Shown piece by piece: positions 1-5,292 of a stretch of 5,292 nt of DNA (its first letter is position 1; every line of letters begins with the position of its first letter). The notes below the pieces were generated by a model, which saw only the letters and a list, made by a program, of their open reading frames with translations, had not been told where the DNA came from and ran no database searches. The translations under genes and the position numbers were made by a program. The DNA is from Candidatus Mancarchaeum sp. (GTDB lineage: Archaea; Micrarchaeota; Micrarchaeia; Micrarchaeales; Micrarchaeaceae), in NCBI GenBank assembly GCA_027364995.1, contig DAHXOG010000055.1, forward strand, positions 1 to 5,292. Direction: 5' to 3'.

Positions 1-447
1 AGGAAATCCTTGGCTTTGGGGCTGGAAGGCGGAAATATCGACCCAAAGGAATTTGTTTCCATGAATGATGATGAAGCAGTGCATGCCATTATGGACTCTG
101 GAAGCGATAAAGGCCTGTTGCGCAGGGTGCTTGGAAGGCAGCTTTTCAAACAAGCGTATTTTGAGCCGAATTTTACTTCAGAAATTAAAGCCAAGGAGCT
201 TGATGATATAGCACAAAAGGCTGGACTGGATAATACGGAGTATATAGCTGAGGTCCATGGATTTAAGGGCAATGACGAGAGGGTTAAGCTCTTGTCTAAA
301 TCCGAGAAGGAGCTAGGAAATCTGGCCGAGAAGTCAGAAATGTTCAAGATATTATCAAGTGTTCTTGAGAAACGCAAGGTAATAGTTGTGGCATGCGACC
401 CTAGAAACTCCAAAAAGCTTCACGCTGCCATAGAAAAAGCTTTATAA
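1..447 (+). CDS. HD-domain phosphohydrolase-like protein, C-terminal part (5' end outside window)
   Basis: This is the last 148 codons of a gene whose reading frame is open from base 1 and ends at TAA 445-447. TTG at base 10 is not taken as the start, because the frame runs unbroken through it and the segment resembles the back half of a longer protein. The visible part has an acidic helix (SMNDDEAVHAIMDSGSD) followed by LLRRVLGRQLFKQAY. It ends in an alpha/beta segment with a hydrophobic strand (KVIVVACDP). From memory, this order resembles the C-terminal half of archaeal COG1078-type HD phosphohydrolases, in which a 'D-[DE]-L' helix precedes an arginine-rich 'R..YK.A' helix. The catalytic HD residues would lie upstream and cannot be seen, so both substrate and activity are unproven. 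The last codons (Ala-Leu-stop) overlap the probable TATA box of the tRNA gene. The gene converges on the minus-strand gene at 566-1048. Confidence 0.6.
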   Translation, partial: RKSLALGLEGGNIDPKEFVSMNDDEAVHAIMDSGSDKGLLRRVLGRQLFKQAYFEPNFTSEIKAKELDDIAQKAGLDNTEYIAEVHGFKGNDERVKLLSKSEKELGNLAEKSEMFKILSSVLEKRKVIVVACDPRNSKKLHAAIEKAL

Positions 448-448
448 T
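433..448 (+). promoter_or_regulatory. BRE/TATA promoter for tRNA-Lys
   Basis: A purine-rich GAAAAAGC (433-440) is followed directly by TTTATAAT (441-448), which looks like an archaeal BRE plus TATA box. The box lies 32-39 bases before the first tRNA base, so transcription would start a few bases upstream of the mature 5' end and leave a short leader for RNase P. The element overlaps the last codons and stop of the upstream gene. A similar AAAAGCTG-TTTATATA arrangement stands before the minus-strand gene at 1048, which supports both. TATATTT at 471-477 is too close to the tRNA to serve. Confidence 0.45.
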
Positions 449-564
449 GTTAAATAGAAAATAAGCTTACTATATTTGCGGGCCCATAGCTCAGTTTGGT
501 AGAGCGGCTGGCTCTTAACCAGTAGGTCGAGGGTCCAAATCCCTCTGGGCCCGTTATAAAGCTT
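437..564. repeat. Perfect 11-bp inverted repeat flanking tRNA-Lys
   Basis: AAGCTTTATAA at 437-447 is exactly reverse-complementary to TTATAAAGCTT at 554-564. The left arm ends at the last base of the upstream gene's stop codon. The right arm begins at the base after the tRNA discriminator and ends one base before the 566-568 stop of the minus-strand gene. Each arm contains TTTATAA, so the pair could be two opposed TATA boxes. It could also be a stem enclosing the tRNA in a read-through transcript, or chance in AT-rich sequence. The left arm is part of the proposed tRNA promoter. Confidence 0.6.
480..553 (+). tRNA. tRNA-Lys (anticodon CUU)
   Basis: This is a complete 74-nt cloverleaf without an intron. 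The acceptor stem GGGCCCA (480-486) pairs fully with TGGGCCC (546-552), and the discriminator is G553. The D stem is GCTC/GAGC (489-492, 502-505) with G18 and G19 at 498-499. The anticodon stem 507-511/519-523 has four Watson-Crick pairs and one terminal G-T. The seven-base loop CTCTTAA puts CTT at 514-516, giving lysine AAG decoding. The variable loop is AGGTC, and the T stem GAGGG pairs with CCCTC (541-545). CCA is not encoded, so it must be added by CCA-adding enzyme. One oddity is the T loop TCCAAAT (534-540), which has C at position 55 where U (pseudouridine) is almost universal. The tertiary partners U8-A14, G15-C48 and G19-C56 are intact. Confidence 0.97.
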
Positions 565-565
565 A

Positions 566-1048
566 TCAGTACCGCAGCAAAGCGTTCTCCTTTGCTATAA
601 CGGGAAATATGTTACTTATTGACGGTGAATCTAATCTGTATTTACCGGTATTGCTCGTTAATATTATCTCGCTGGGTATGAATAATAGGTCTTCATTTAC
701 ACGATTTGGATCCTTAAGCGAGTAAAATAACTCGTTTCCATTCTTTTTTATGTCTATCAGTTCCAACAGCGATGATGGATTCCTTATCAAAAATGCTCCT
801 ATGGGTATGTTTTTGTGTTGGGTTACTACCTCTACATTGAATATCTTATTTTGCATGTGGCCATCAGAGGAGAAGCCGAAGCTTATCTCTTCCGATAACG
901 AAAAATTAGAGTATATTGGGACCTTTGCTTCGTCCATATACGTCTTGCGCAATATCGATTTTATTTCATTGCCGTCTTTGTACAGAGTTATGGCCTCTGC
1001 CTTGTCAATCTTTATTTGTACTGCATGTTTGTTGAATGTGGTCGTCAA
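566..1048 (-). CDS. Hypothetical protein, 160 aa, leaderless TTG start
   Basis: I do not recognise this protein. It is a 160-codon frame with stop TGA (566-568). It looks soluble: no signal peptide, membrane span, Cys or Trp is seen. The pattern is short alternating polar/hydrophobic stretches (AVQIKIDKAEAITLYKDG, NKIFNVEVVTQ, IPIGAFLIR), suggesting a mostly beta fold. The C-terminal third has another strand-like run (LLFIPSEIILTS). TTG at 1046-1048 is the only start-like codon between the in-frame TAA at 1064-1066 and Met38. A TATA box centred about 29 bases upstream would place the mRNA 5' end at or next to this TTG, so a leaderless message fits. The gene lies 44 bases downstream of endA in the same direction, but its own promoter suggests independent expression. 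That it is real is supported by length, promoter spacing and tight packing. Function is unknown. Confidence 0.7.
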   Translation of the reverse strand: MTTTFNKHAVQIKIDKAEAITLYKDGNEIKSILRKTYMDEAKVPIYSNFSLSEEISFGFSSDGHMQNKIFNVEVVTQHKNIPIGAFLIRNPSSLLELIDIKKNGNELFYSLKDPNRVNEDLLFIPSEIILTSNTGKYRLDSPSISNIFPVIAKENALLRY

Positions 1049-1053
1049 ATCAC

Positions 1054-1059
1054 AAAAAA
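1054..1059 (-). terminator. Possible T-tract terminator of the endA operon
   Basis: Six consecutive T (minus strand) lie about 35 bases beyond the endA stop, in the only intergenic stretch after that gene. Archaeal RNA polymerase can terminate at short T runs without a hairpin, and I see no hairpin. The tract lies just before the TTG of the next gene, between its TATA box and its predicted transcript start. Confidence 0.25.
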
Positions 1060-1070
1060 CTATTTACCTG

Positions 1071-1089
1071 AAATATATAAACAGCTTTT
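1071..1089 (-). promoter_or_regulatory. BRE/TATA promoter of the 160-aa gene
   Basis: Read on the minus strand, AAAAGCTG (1089-1082) is followed by TTTATATA (1081-1074). The TATA box begins 33 bases before the TTG at 1048, the spacing expected between an archaeal TATA box and the transcription start. This implies a leaderless mRNA. The box lies in the 44-base gap after endA and so does not disturb that gene. Its purine block matches the one before tRNA-Lys. Confidence 0.55.
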
Positions 1090-1092
1090 GTA

Positions 1093-2271
1093 TCATGGTT
1101 GCATCCAGTCTATCTCGTAGTATTCGTATTCGCTTTTTGGCAATTCGATCTTTTTTACGCGGTAATACGTCACTGCGGTTTCCCTATCGGCTATGGCTAT
1201 TATCAATTCCATATGGTTATTGTTGGCCTCGTTTATTATGGCAGACAATTCGCTTCCGCCTATATATTCGTTTTCTCCAAGCGACAGCATGCCGAAATGC
1301 GGTGCGTCCTTTCCTGGTATCTCTATGCCGTCGCGCTTTCTATGGTATAGGACAAAATCCACACCTATTTTCTTTTGTCTTGTCTTGCCGGGAATTCCCA
1401 GTATGAATGTCTTTTTTACGGAATGGGCTACACGTATGACCCTTGCCCATTCTGAGGTGAGCAGTTTGGAGTCCCTTGGGAAAACATGGAGTACGTGTTT
1501 TGAATGCACCCATGATGGGTCGTCCCTTATTGGCCTAGCCCCAGGAAAATATATCCTGAAATGCGTACCGAATTTGAAACCGGATTTTATCACATAGCCC
1601 TTGGAGCGCCAGTCTTTATATACATCGTACAGCTTCTGCGCGTCTGGCCTGACTTTCAAGGCGATTTTAAGTATGTCCTTATGGTTATATCCCTCTATTT
1701 TTAGGGCACCTTCCTCCATAAGGAATATTGTTTCGTAAAGATCGAACTTATTTAACGTGCCGTGATTGCTCAATTTATATGTGCCGTATTGCCCTAGCCA
1801 GTATTGCTCGTATATCTCCAGACCTTTTTTCTGATCATCCACTACAGAGGTAAGGTCGTCCTCGAAAAATACGCCTTCCATGTGGTATTTTGATAAATTT
1901 ATAGTGGAAGATGGGTATTTTTTGATTTGGATTTGTGCGCTTTTGTTGGCGACGTGGTCCTCGTTAGGGTTGCGTATCATCAGCCCTCTGTCGCGCCAGT
2001 CTTTATATGTGGAATATCGTGCCAGGAATTTTTTATTCTTTGAAAAGAAGGACGCAAGCTTGTTAAAAGATATTATTGAATCGTCGGAAGATGATTTGCA
2101 TATCGCCTTTCTAACGTCCAATATATAAAGCGCCTCTTCAGGTTCCAGCTTTAGAATGCCATCAGATAATGTGCCTATGCTCCCCGACCTTAGCGTATCT
2201 ATTGTAGACTGGTCTCTGGATATTAACGCCTTTTTTTGAACATCGTAGATTATTTCTAAGGTCAAGGTCAC
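1093..2271 (-). CDS. endA: tRNA-splicing endonuclease, three-unit (epsilon2-like) EndA
   Basis: This enzyme cuts introns from pre-tRNA at bulge-helix-bulge motifs, leaving 2',3'-cyclic phosphate and 5'-OH ends for RtcB ligation. The 392 residues are about twice the length of the one-unit archaeal enzyme and read as three units. AlphaN (about 1-125) carries a degenerate echo of the core (YKDWRDRGLMIRNP, 89-102). The catalytic alpha unit (about 155-292) has YKDWRSKGYVIKSGFKFG (218-235), HFRIY with Tyr241, WVHSKHVLHVFP with His256, and AHSVKK with Lys287. By alignment from memory to M. jannaschii Tyr115/His125/Lys156, these form the catalytic triad. BetaC (about 300-392) includes VDFVLYHR and ends EIDWMQP. 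I know this order from ARMAN EndA, which works as a homodimer. The GTG start is chosen because it overlaps the dph5 stop (GTGA), and no Met codon follows until residue 98. The alpha-betaC junction is very basic (KTRQKK at 296-301, HRKR at 310-313). Confidence 0.93.
   Translation of the reverse strand: MTLTLEIIYDVQKKALISRDQSTIDTLRSGSIGTLSDGILKLEPEEALYILDVRKAICKSSSDDSIISFNKLASFFSKNKKFLARYSTYKDWRDRGLMIRNPNEDHVANKSAQIQIKKYPSSTINLSKYHMEGVFFEDDLTSVVDDQKKGLEIYEQYWLGQYGTYKLSNHGTLNKFDLYETIFLMEEGALKIEGYNHKDILKIALKVRPDAQKLYDVYKDWRSKGYVIKSGFKFGTHFRIYFPGARPIRDDPSWVHSKHVLHVFPRDSKLLTSEWARVIRVAHSVKKTFILGIPGKTRQKKIGVDFVLYHRKRDGIEIPGKDAPHFGMLSLGENEYIGGSELSAIINEANNNHMELIIAIADRETAVTYYRVKKIELPKSEYEYYEIDWMQP
1606..2008 (-). 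repeat. 16-bp direct repeat inside endA (alphaN and alpha copies of YKDWR)
   Basis: GCGCCAGTCTTTATAT occurs at 1606-1621 and again at 1993-2008 (plus-strand spelling). Both copies are in the same endA frame and encode YKDWR, once in alphaN (residues 89-93) and once in alpha (218-222). All five codons are identical, including synonymous positions, while the flanking sequence has diverged. This is direct evidence that the two units share an origin or have exchanged sequence. Confidence 0.8.
2268..2271 (-). other. GTGA stop-start overlap (dph5/endA)
   Basis: On the minus strand GTGA holds the GTG start of endA (2271-2269) and the TGA stop of dph5 (2270-2268). The bases just before it (CGGT) offer no well-spaced Shine-Dalgarno site, so endA is probably translated by ribosomes that have finished dph5. 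Confidence 0.75.
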
Positions 2272-3032
2272 ACCGTTGTTTCGTACATTTTTAGGTATTC
2301 ATTCTCTATATCGCTGAGTTTTGCGGGCAATATAAGCGTTGCCATAGTGTAATTAATGCTTTTATCTATTTCATTGAGCTTGCAATATTTTATCTTCTGC
2401 TTTTCCGTGCCTAAATCACAAAGCAATTCCACATATGAATTGTCTGCCATTATCCCGTTACCGTAATGTGATTCGGCATTTCTCATGATCGTTAATGCCT
2501 CCTCAAGCCTTATGGATTCGCGCTTTTCGTTATCATAGTCAAGCAGCATTATACTGTGCTGATTGTTTTTAATATTATTTAATACTGTTTCATAGAACGA
2601 AACCGGCTTATAATGCTCGGACCATCTTGGTATTGTGCATATTGGGCCAAACCTGTAAAAATCAAGCCCGCTCTCTGCCATCGATACCGACAATACGGAT
2701 GTAGAATGCAATACCTTGAAATCTATATTGTTTTTACGCGCTTCTATAAGTATCGTTTTGTGTGTTGTTGCTATAAGCGGATCACCATTGACTAGTATTG
2801 CCAAGTTTTTGGATTTTGCTTCGGATATTGTTTTGCTTATATCTTCCTCAAGTGCAGTCCTTCCCAAAATCCTTATGCTTTTATCGGATATGCTGCGCAT
2901 GTATTCCAATTTCTTATCCGAGATGGCAGCAGTGTATCCATCAACCATTATTGCGTCGCATAACGATAATGCCTTTTCCGCTTCCTTTGTGATGTCGTAA
3001 TCTCCTAATCCAGTGCCTATCAGATAGAGCAT
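2268..3032 (-). CDS. dph5: Diphthine synthase (diphthamide methyltransferase), divergent
   Basis: Dph5/DphB uses S-adenosylmethionine to methylate the modified histidine of elongation factor 2 during diphthamide synthesis in the cytoplasm. The 254-aa protein has normal family length. It opens with MLYLIGTGLGDYDIT (1-15) and has NGDPLIATTH (82-91), the SAM-site loop of this tetrapyrrole-methylase-type fold. FYRFGPICTIP (125-135) and HSIMLLD (159-165) match the family's 'YKFG' and 'HTLLFLD' regions. Several usual signatures are altered. From memory of the Pyrococcus enzyme, EFYTS is here DGYTA (31-35), ARAGS is CDLGT (205-209), and the C-terminal PPH.LI.PGKL is TMATLILPAKL (229-239). The protein may therefore be a fast-evolving version or have modified specificity. 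ATG 3032-3030 begins 10 bases after the lhr stop, with no convincing Shine-Dalgarno site in that gap. Its base composition (about 33% GC in sampled lines) is clearly lower than that of lhr. Confidence 0.93.
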   Translation of the reverse strand: MLYLIGTGLGDYDITKEAEKALSLCDAIMVDGYTAAISDKKLEYMRSISDKSIRILGRTALEEDISKTISEAKSKNLAILVNGDPLIATTHKTILIEARKNNIDFKVLHSTSVLSVSMAESGLDFYRFGPICTIPRWSEHYKPVSFYETVLNNIKNNQHSIMLLDYDNEKRESIRLEEALTIMRNAESHYGNGIMADNSYVELLCDLGTEKQKIKYCKLNEIDKSINYTMATLILPAKLSDIENEYLKMYETTV

Positions 3033-3042
3033 AAAACCACTT

Positions 3043-5292
3043 TTATATTGACCAGTATTTCTTGTTCTTTATGAATTGCTTCTGAGCATCTATAAGGTCT
3101 ATGTAGAAAAGCCTGTCTTCCCTTCTTAGCATCATCAGCGCCCTTGCGGCAGCCCGCGGCCCGACGCCGTATGTTGCAAGCGCTGCTGCGGCCTTCCAGC
3201 CATATGAGGACAATAAGCCTGCTTCCACCATGGCTTCTTTAAACACCTTTTTATATTTATAATCAGTGGCTTTTCCTTTTTTGCGTTTATCTATAAGCTC
3301 CTTCAGCTCCTCATTGTAAGTTGCCAGCATTGGGCTGGAGCAATTCGGGCATAGCAGCTTTTCCTTTTTCTGAAGCTCCGATATCTTGTCAGTGAAATAG
3401 AATCCGCAATATGTGCAGATAAGCTTTATGCTCTTGGATGCAGTATATTCAACGAAGGAATTCAAAAGCTCGTTGCTTGGGGTAAGCGGCATTATGAGCT
3501 CCTTTGTATAGTATGCCGAGTCCATTATCGCCCTTGTCATCTTGCTTATGTTATCCACTTCGAAAATTCTTGGCTTTATCTCTGACCTGTGCAATGCCCT
3601 TAAAAACTCCGAGAGATTCTCTATGTCGAAATAGTTTTCCATTAATTCCCTTTTGGCTTCATCGTATACTGGGGTGTTTCTGAAAACCGATATTAGGCGC
3701 TTGGTCAATGACCTTGAAACCTTGGCCTCCTTGTCTATTATGCCGAACATTTTTGCCACATAAACGAAATGGTATGCGAAAATCTCCGATTTCTCTAGTA
3801 GTTCGTTTATTATGTCGTTTATGGCTTCGGGGTTTATCGAGTGCAGGAGCTCTTCGATGTTGGCCTTCTGGCTCAGCTCTATGAAGATAAGATATGGCGA
3901 TGACCTTATGTTAACGCTTTTGCCCAGCCTTTCGCTAAGCAAATGGCCCATAATCCTTGAAAGCGCTTCGTTACCAAGAGTGCCGAGATATGTGTATATT
4001 GCAACATAATCCATGTGCTTTTCTATGACGAAACTTTTTTTTGCCATTGAATAGTCTGAGCATTCACGCGAAAATCCAGTTATCCTCTCCAATGATATTG
4101 AATCGTTTATTCTGTAGCTTTGTATGGTGTGTGAGTCCGAGATTATTTCAGATACCTTTCTTGCGACTTCAATGCTTACAGGGATATCCTCTCCAGACCA
4201 ATCAGGCACTGCGCCCTCCACATCGGTGGACGGCTCTGCATATATCATGTCATCCTCTATGCTCACCACCTTCCATGGAAGGCCTTTTGTTATGAAGATC
4301 GTGCCTTCCTCGAGCCTGCTAGCCACAAACTTCTCGTCAAGGCTTGAAACTATCTTGTTGGTAGCTATATTGCGCACCACATAGCGCTTTGTGTCCTGTA
4401 TAAGGCTGAGATGCTCGTAGTAGTACATGCGCGTAGCCTTCCCTGCGCTTATGTTTTCTCCGTCGAAACCTATCAGCCTTTGCGAATTCATAAACGTTAA
4501 AAGGGCCTTTAGCTTATCCATTTCGAATGAGCCATAGACCTTCGAGCGCCTTATTATTGAGAAAAGCCCTTCTATTTTAATCGTGCCCTTGTCCAAAGCT
4601 ATGCCACATATCTGGTTCGCCAATACGTCCAGGGCATTGTATTGGCATTTATATACCTCGAGATTGCCCTCCTTGGAGTTTATGGCTACAGCCGTTGACT
4701 CTATGGCGTCCATTATGCCCGTGGTTATTATCTTTCCTATAGGCTTTCCCAATGCCGTATGCCCGCTTCTGCCAACCCGCTGTATTAGCCTGAGCGCCTG
4801 CCTTGGCGAACCGTATTGTATTACCTTATTTATACGCCCTATGTCAATCCCGAGCTCCAATGAGCTCGTAGCGAGAAGTCCCTTTATCTCGCCGTTTTTG
4901 AATTCCTGCTCCATGGCAATCCTTTCCGATTTTTCTATTGAGCTATGGTGAACGCCTATTCCTCCGAACGGTTTGTTTTTTTGCATATAGATTAATCTAT
5001 TGCCGAGCGCTTCTACTATTTGGCGCGTATTTGCGAAAATAAGTGTTGATATCCCTGATCTTACCTCCTCGGATATCGCTTCGAGCCTTGCTATGGAAGG
5101 CTTGTCTAGCCCGAATCTTTCCATTATGTCTTTGTATTCGCTTTTTGGCTCCTGAGGCATTAGCACGCTTAGGTTTGTGTCCTTTGTCTCATTTGAATTT
5201 ACAAGCTTGCATTGCCTTTGCCCCACTAAGAATCCCGATATCAAATCAGTATTTCCAACAGTCGCGCTAAGCCCGACCCTAAGGAATCCAGG
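3043..5292 (-). CDS. lhr: Lhr-type ATP-dependent helicase, N-terminus outside window
   Basis: Lhr helicases are superfamily 2 ATP-driven 3'-5' translocases acting on DNA or RNA:DNA hybrids, with roles proposed in repair and RNA metabolism. The visible 749 codons start within the end of RecA domain 1 at motif III (GLSATVGN, about 5254-5277), so motifs I and II are missing. RecA domain 2 follows, with TLIFANTRQ (motif IV), ATSSLELGIDIG (motif V) and QRVGRSGH (motif VI, about 4758-4781). Next come a winged-helix region (ALDVLANQICG) and the family's VPDWSGEDIP segment. A four-cysteine zinc ribbon follows: CTYC at 3417-3406 and CPNC at 3351-3340. The end (YGVGPRAAARAL ... FIKNKKYW) matches the archaeal Lhr C-terminus. 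The TTG at 5244 is not the start, because motif III lies upstream in frame. Family members are usually about 850-950 aa, so roughly 100-200 residues are cut off. It is the first visible gene of the operon with dph5 and endA. Confidence 0.95.
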   Translation of the reverse strand, partial: PGFLRVGLSATVGNTDLISGFLVGQRQCKLVNSNETKDTNLSVLMPQEPKSEYKDIMERFGLDKPSIARLEAISEEVRSGISTLIFANTRQIVEALGNRLIYMQKNKPFGGIGVHHSSIEKSERIAMEQEFKNGEIKGLLATSSLELGIDIGRINKVIQYGSPRQALRLIQRVGRSGHTALGKPIGKIITTGIMDAIESTAVAINSKEGNLEVYKCQYNALDVLANQICGIALDKGTIKIEGLFSIIRRSKVYGSFEMDKLKALLTFMNSQRLIGFDGENISAGKATRMYYYEHLSLIQDTKRYVVRNIATNKIVSSLDEKFVASRLEEGTIFITKGLPWKVVSIEDDMIYAEPSTDVEGAVPDWSGEDIPVSIEVARKVSEIISDSHTIQSYRINDSISLERITGFSRECSDYSMAKKSFVIEKHMDYVAIYTYLGTLGNEALSRIMGHLLSERLGKSVNIRSSPYLIFIELSQKANIEELLHSINPEAINDIINELLEKSEIFAYHFVYVAKMFGIIDKEAKVSRSLTKRLISVFRNTPVYDEAKRELMENYFDIENLSEFLRALHRSEIKPRIFEVDNISKMTRAIMDSAYYTKELIMPLTPSNELLNSFVEYTASKSIKLICTYCGFYFTDKISELQKKEKLLCPNCSSPMLATYNEELKELIDKRKKGKATDYKYKKVFKEAMVEAGLLSSYGWKAAAALATYGVGPRAAARALMMLRREDRLFYIDLIDAQKQFIKNKKYWSI

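Noticed and set aside
65..71. ATGATGA resembling a C box of a C/D guide RNA
   Set aside because: No CTGA D box lies at a suitable distance, and the site is within coding sequence.
480..553. tRNA-Lys as an integration site of a mobile element
   Set aside because: There is no integrase, no second copy of the tRNA 3' end, and no foreign-looking segment next to it.
750..1406. A 218-codon open frame on the plus strand
   Set aside because: It lies antisense across two better-supported minus-strand genes and their intergenic promoter, and it has no recognisable motif. The overlapping endA is certain.
3039..3046. TATAAAAG-like box (minus strand) just before dph5
   Set aside because: It is only about 7-14 bases upstream of the dph5 ATG, so a transcript starting 25-30 bases downstream of it would miss the start codon. 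It overlaps the lhr stop.
4583..4951. A 122-codon plus-strand open frame
   Set aside because: It is fully antisense to the conserved RecA2 domain of lhr. Its composition is that of a shadow frame.
5242..5244. TTG as the start of the helicase
   Set aside because: The frame is open to the window edge, and upstream codons encode the conserved motif III (GLSATVGN).
1..5292. CRISPR array, insertion sequence or phage module
   Set aside because: No regularly spaced repeats and no transposase, integrase or Cas-like frame were seen on either strand.

Overview
The window looks like ordinary chromosomal DNA from an archaeon, most likely an ultrasmall acidophilic ARMAN/Micrarchaeota-type organism. The evidence is a diphthamide methyltransferase (found in archaea and eukaryotes only), an archaeal Lhr helicase with its C-terminal zinc ribbon, a tRNA-Lys gene without encoded CCA, TATA-type promoters, and above all a 392-residue tRNA-splicing endonuclease. 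That last protein has the three-unit (alphaN-alpha-betaC) layout that I know from the ARMAN 'epsilon2' enzymes. The lineage is an inference from this protein and not from a marker gene.

Layout. Bases 1-447 (+) are the 3' end of an HD-domain phosphohydrolase-like gene that begins before the window. Bases 480-553 (+) are tRNA-Lys(CUU), with a TATA box overlapping the last codons of the preceding gene. Bases 566-1048 (-) are a 160-codon gene of unknown function, converging on the tRNA, with its own TATA box placed as for a leaderless mRNA. Bases 1093-5292 (-) are a tight three-gene operon read as lhr (5' end outside the window), dph5, endA. There are 10 bases between lhr and dph5, and a 4-base GTGA overlap between dph5 and endA.

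How the genes relate. The operon joins an RNA/DNA helicase, the methyltransferase step of EF-2 diphthamide synthesis and the tRNA intron endonuclease, and a tRNA gene lies just beyond it. The theme is RNA maturation and translation. No mobile element, CRISPR array or phage gene is visible, and no intergenic gap exceeds about 50 bases outside the tRNA.

The points most worth checking are the three-unit EndA with its nucleotide-identical internal repeat, a tRNA-Lys with C instead of U at position 55, a perfect 11-bp inverted repeat around the tRNA, a Dph5 that has lost several family signatures, and the unrecognised leaderless 160-aa gene.
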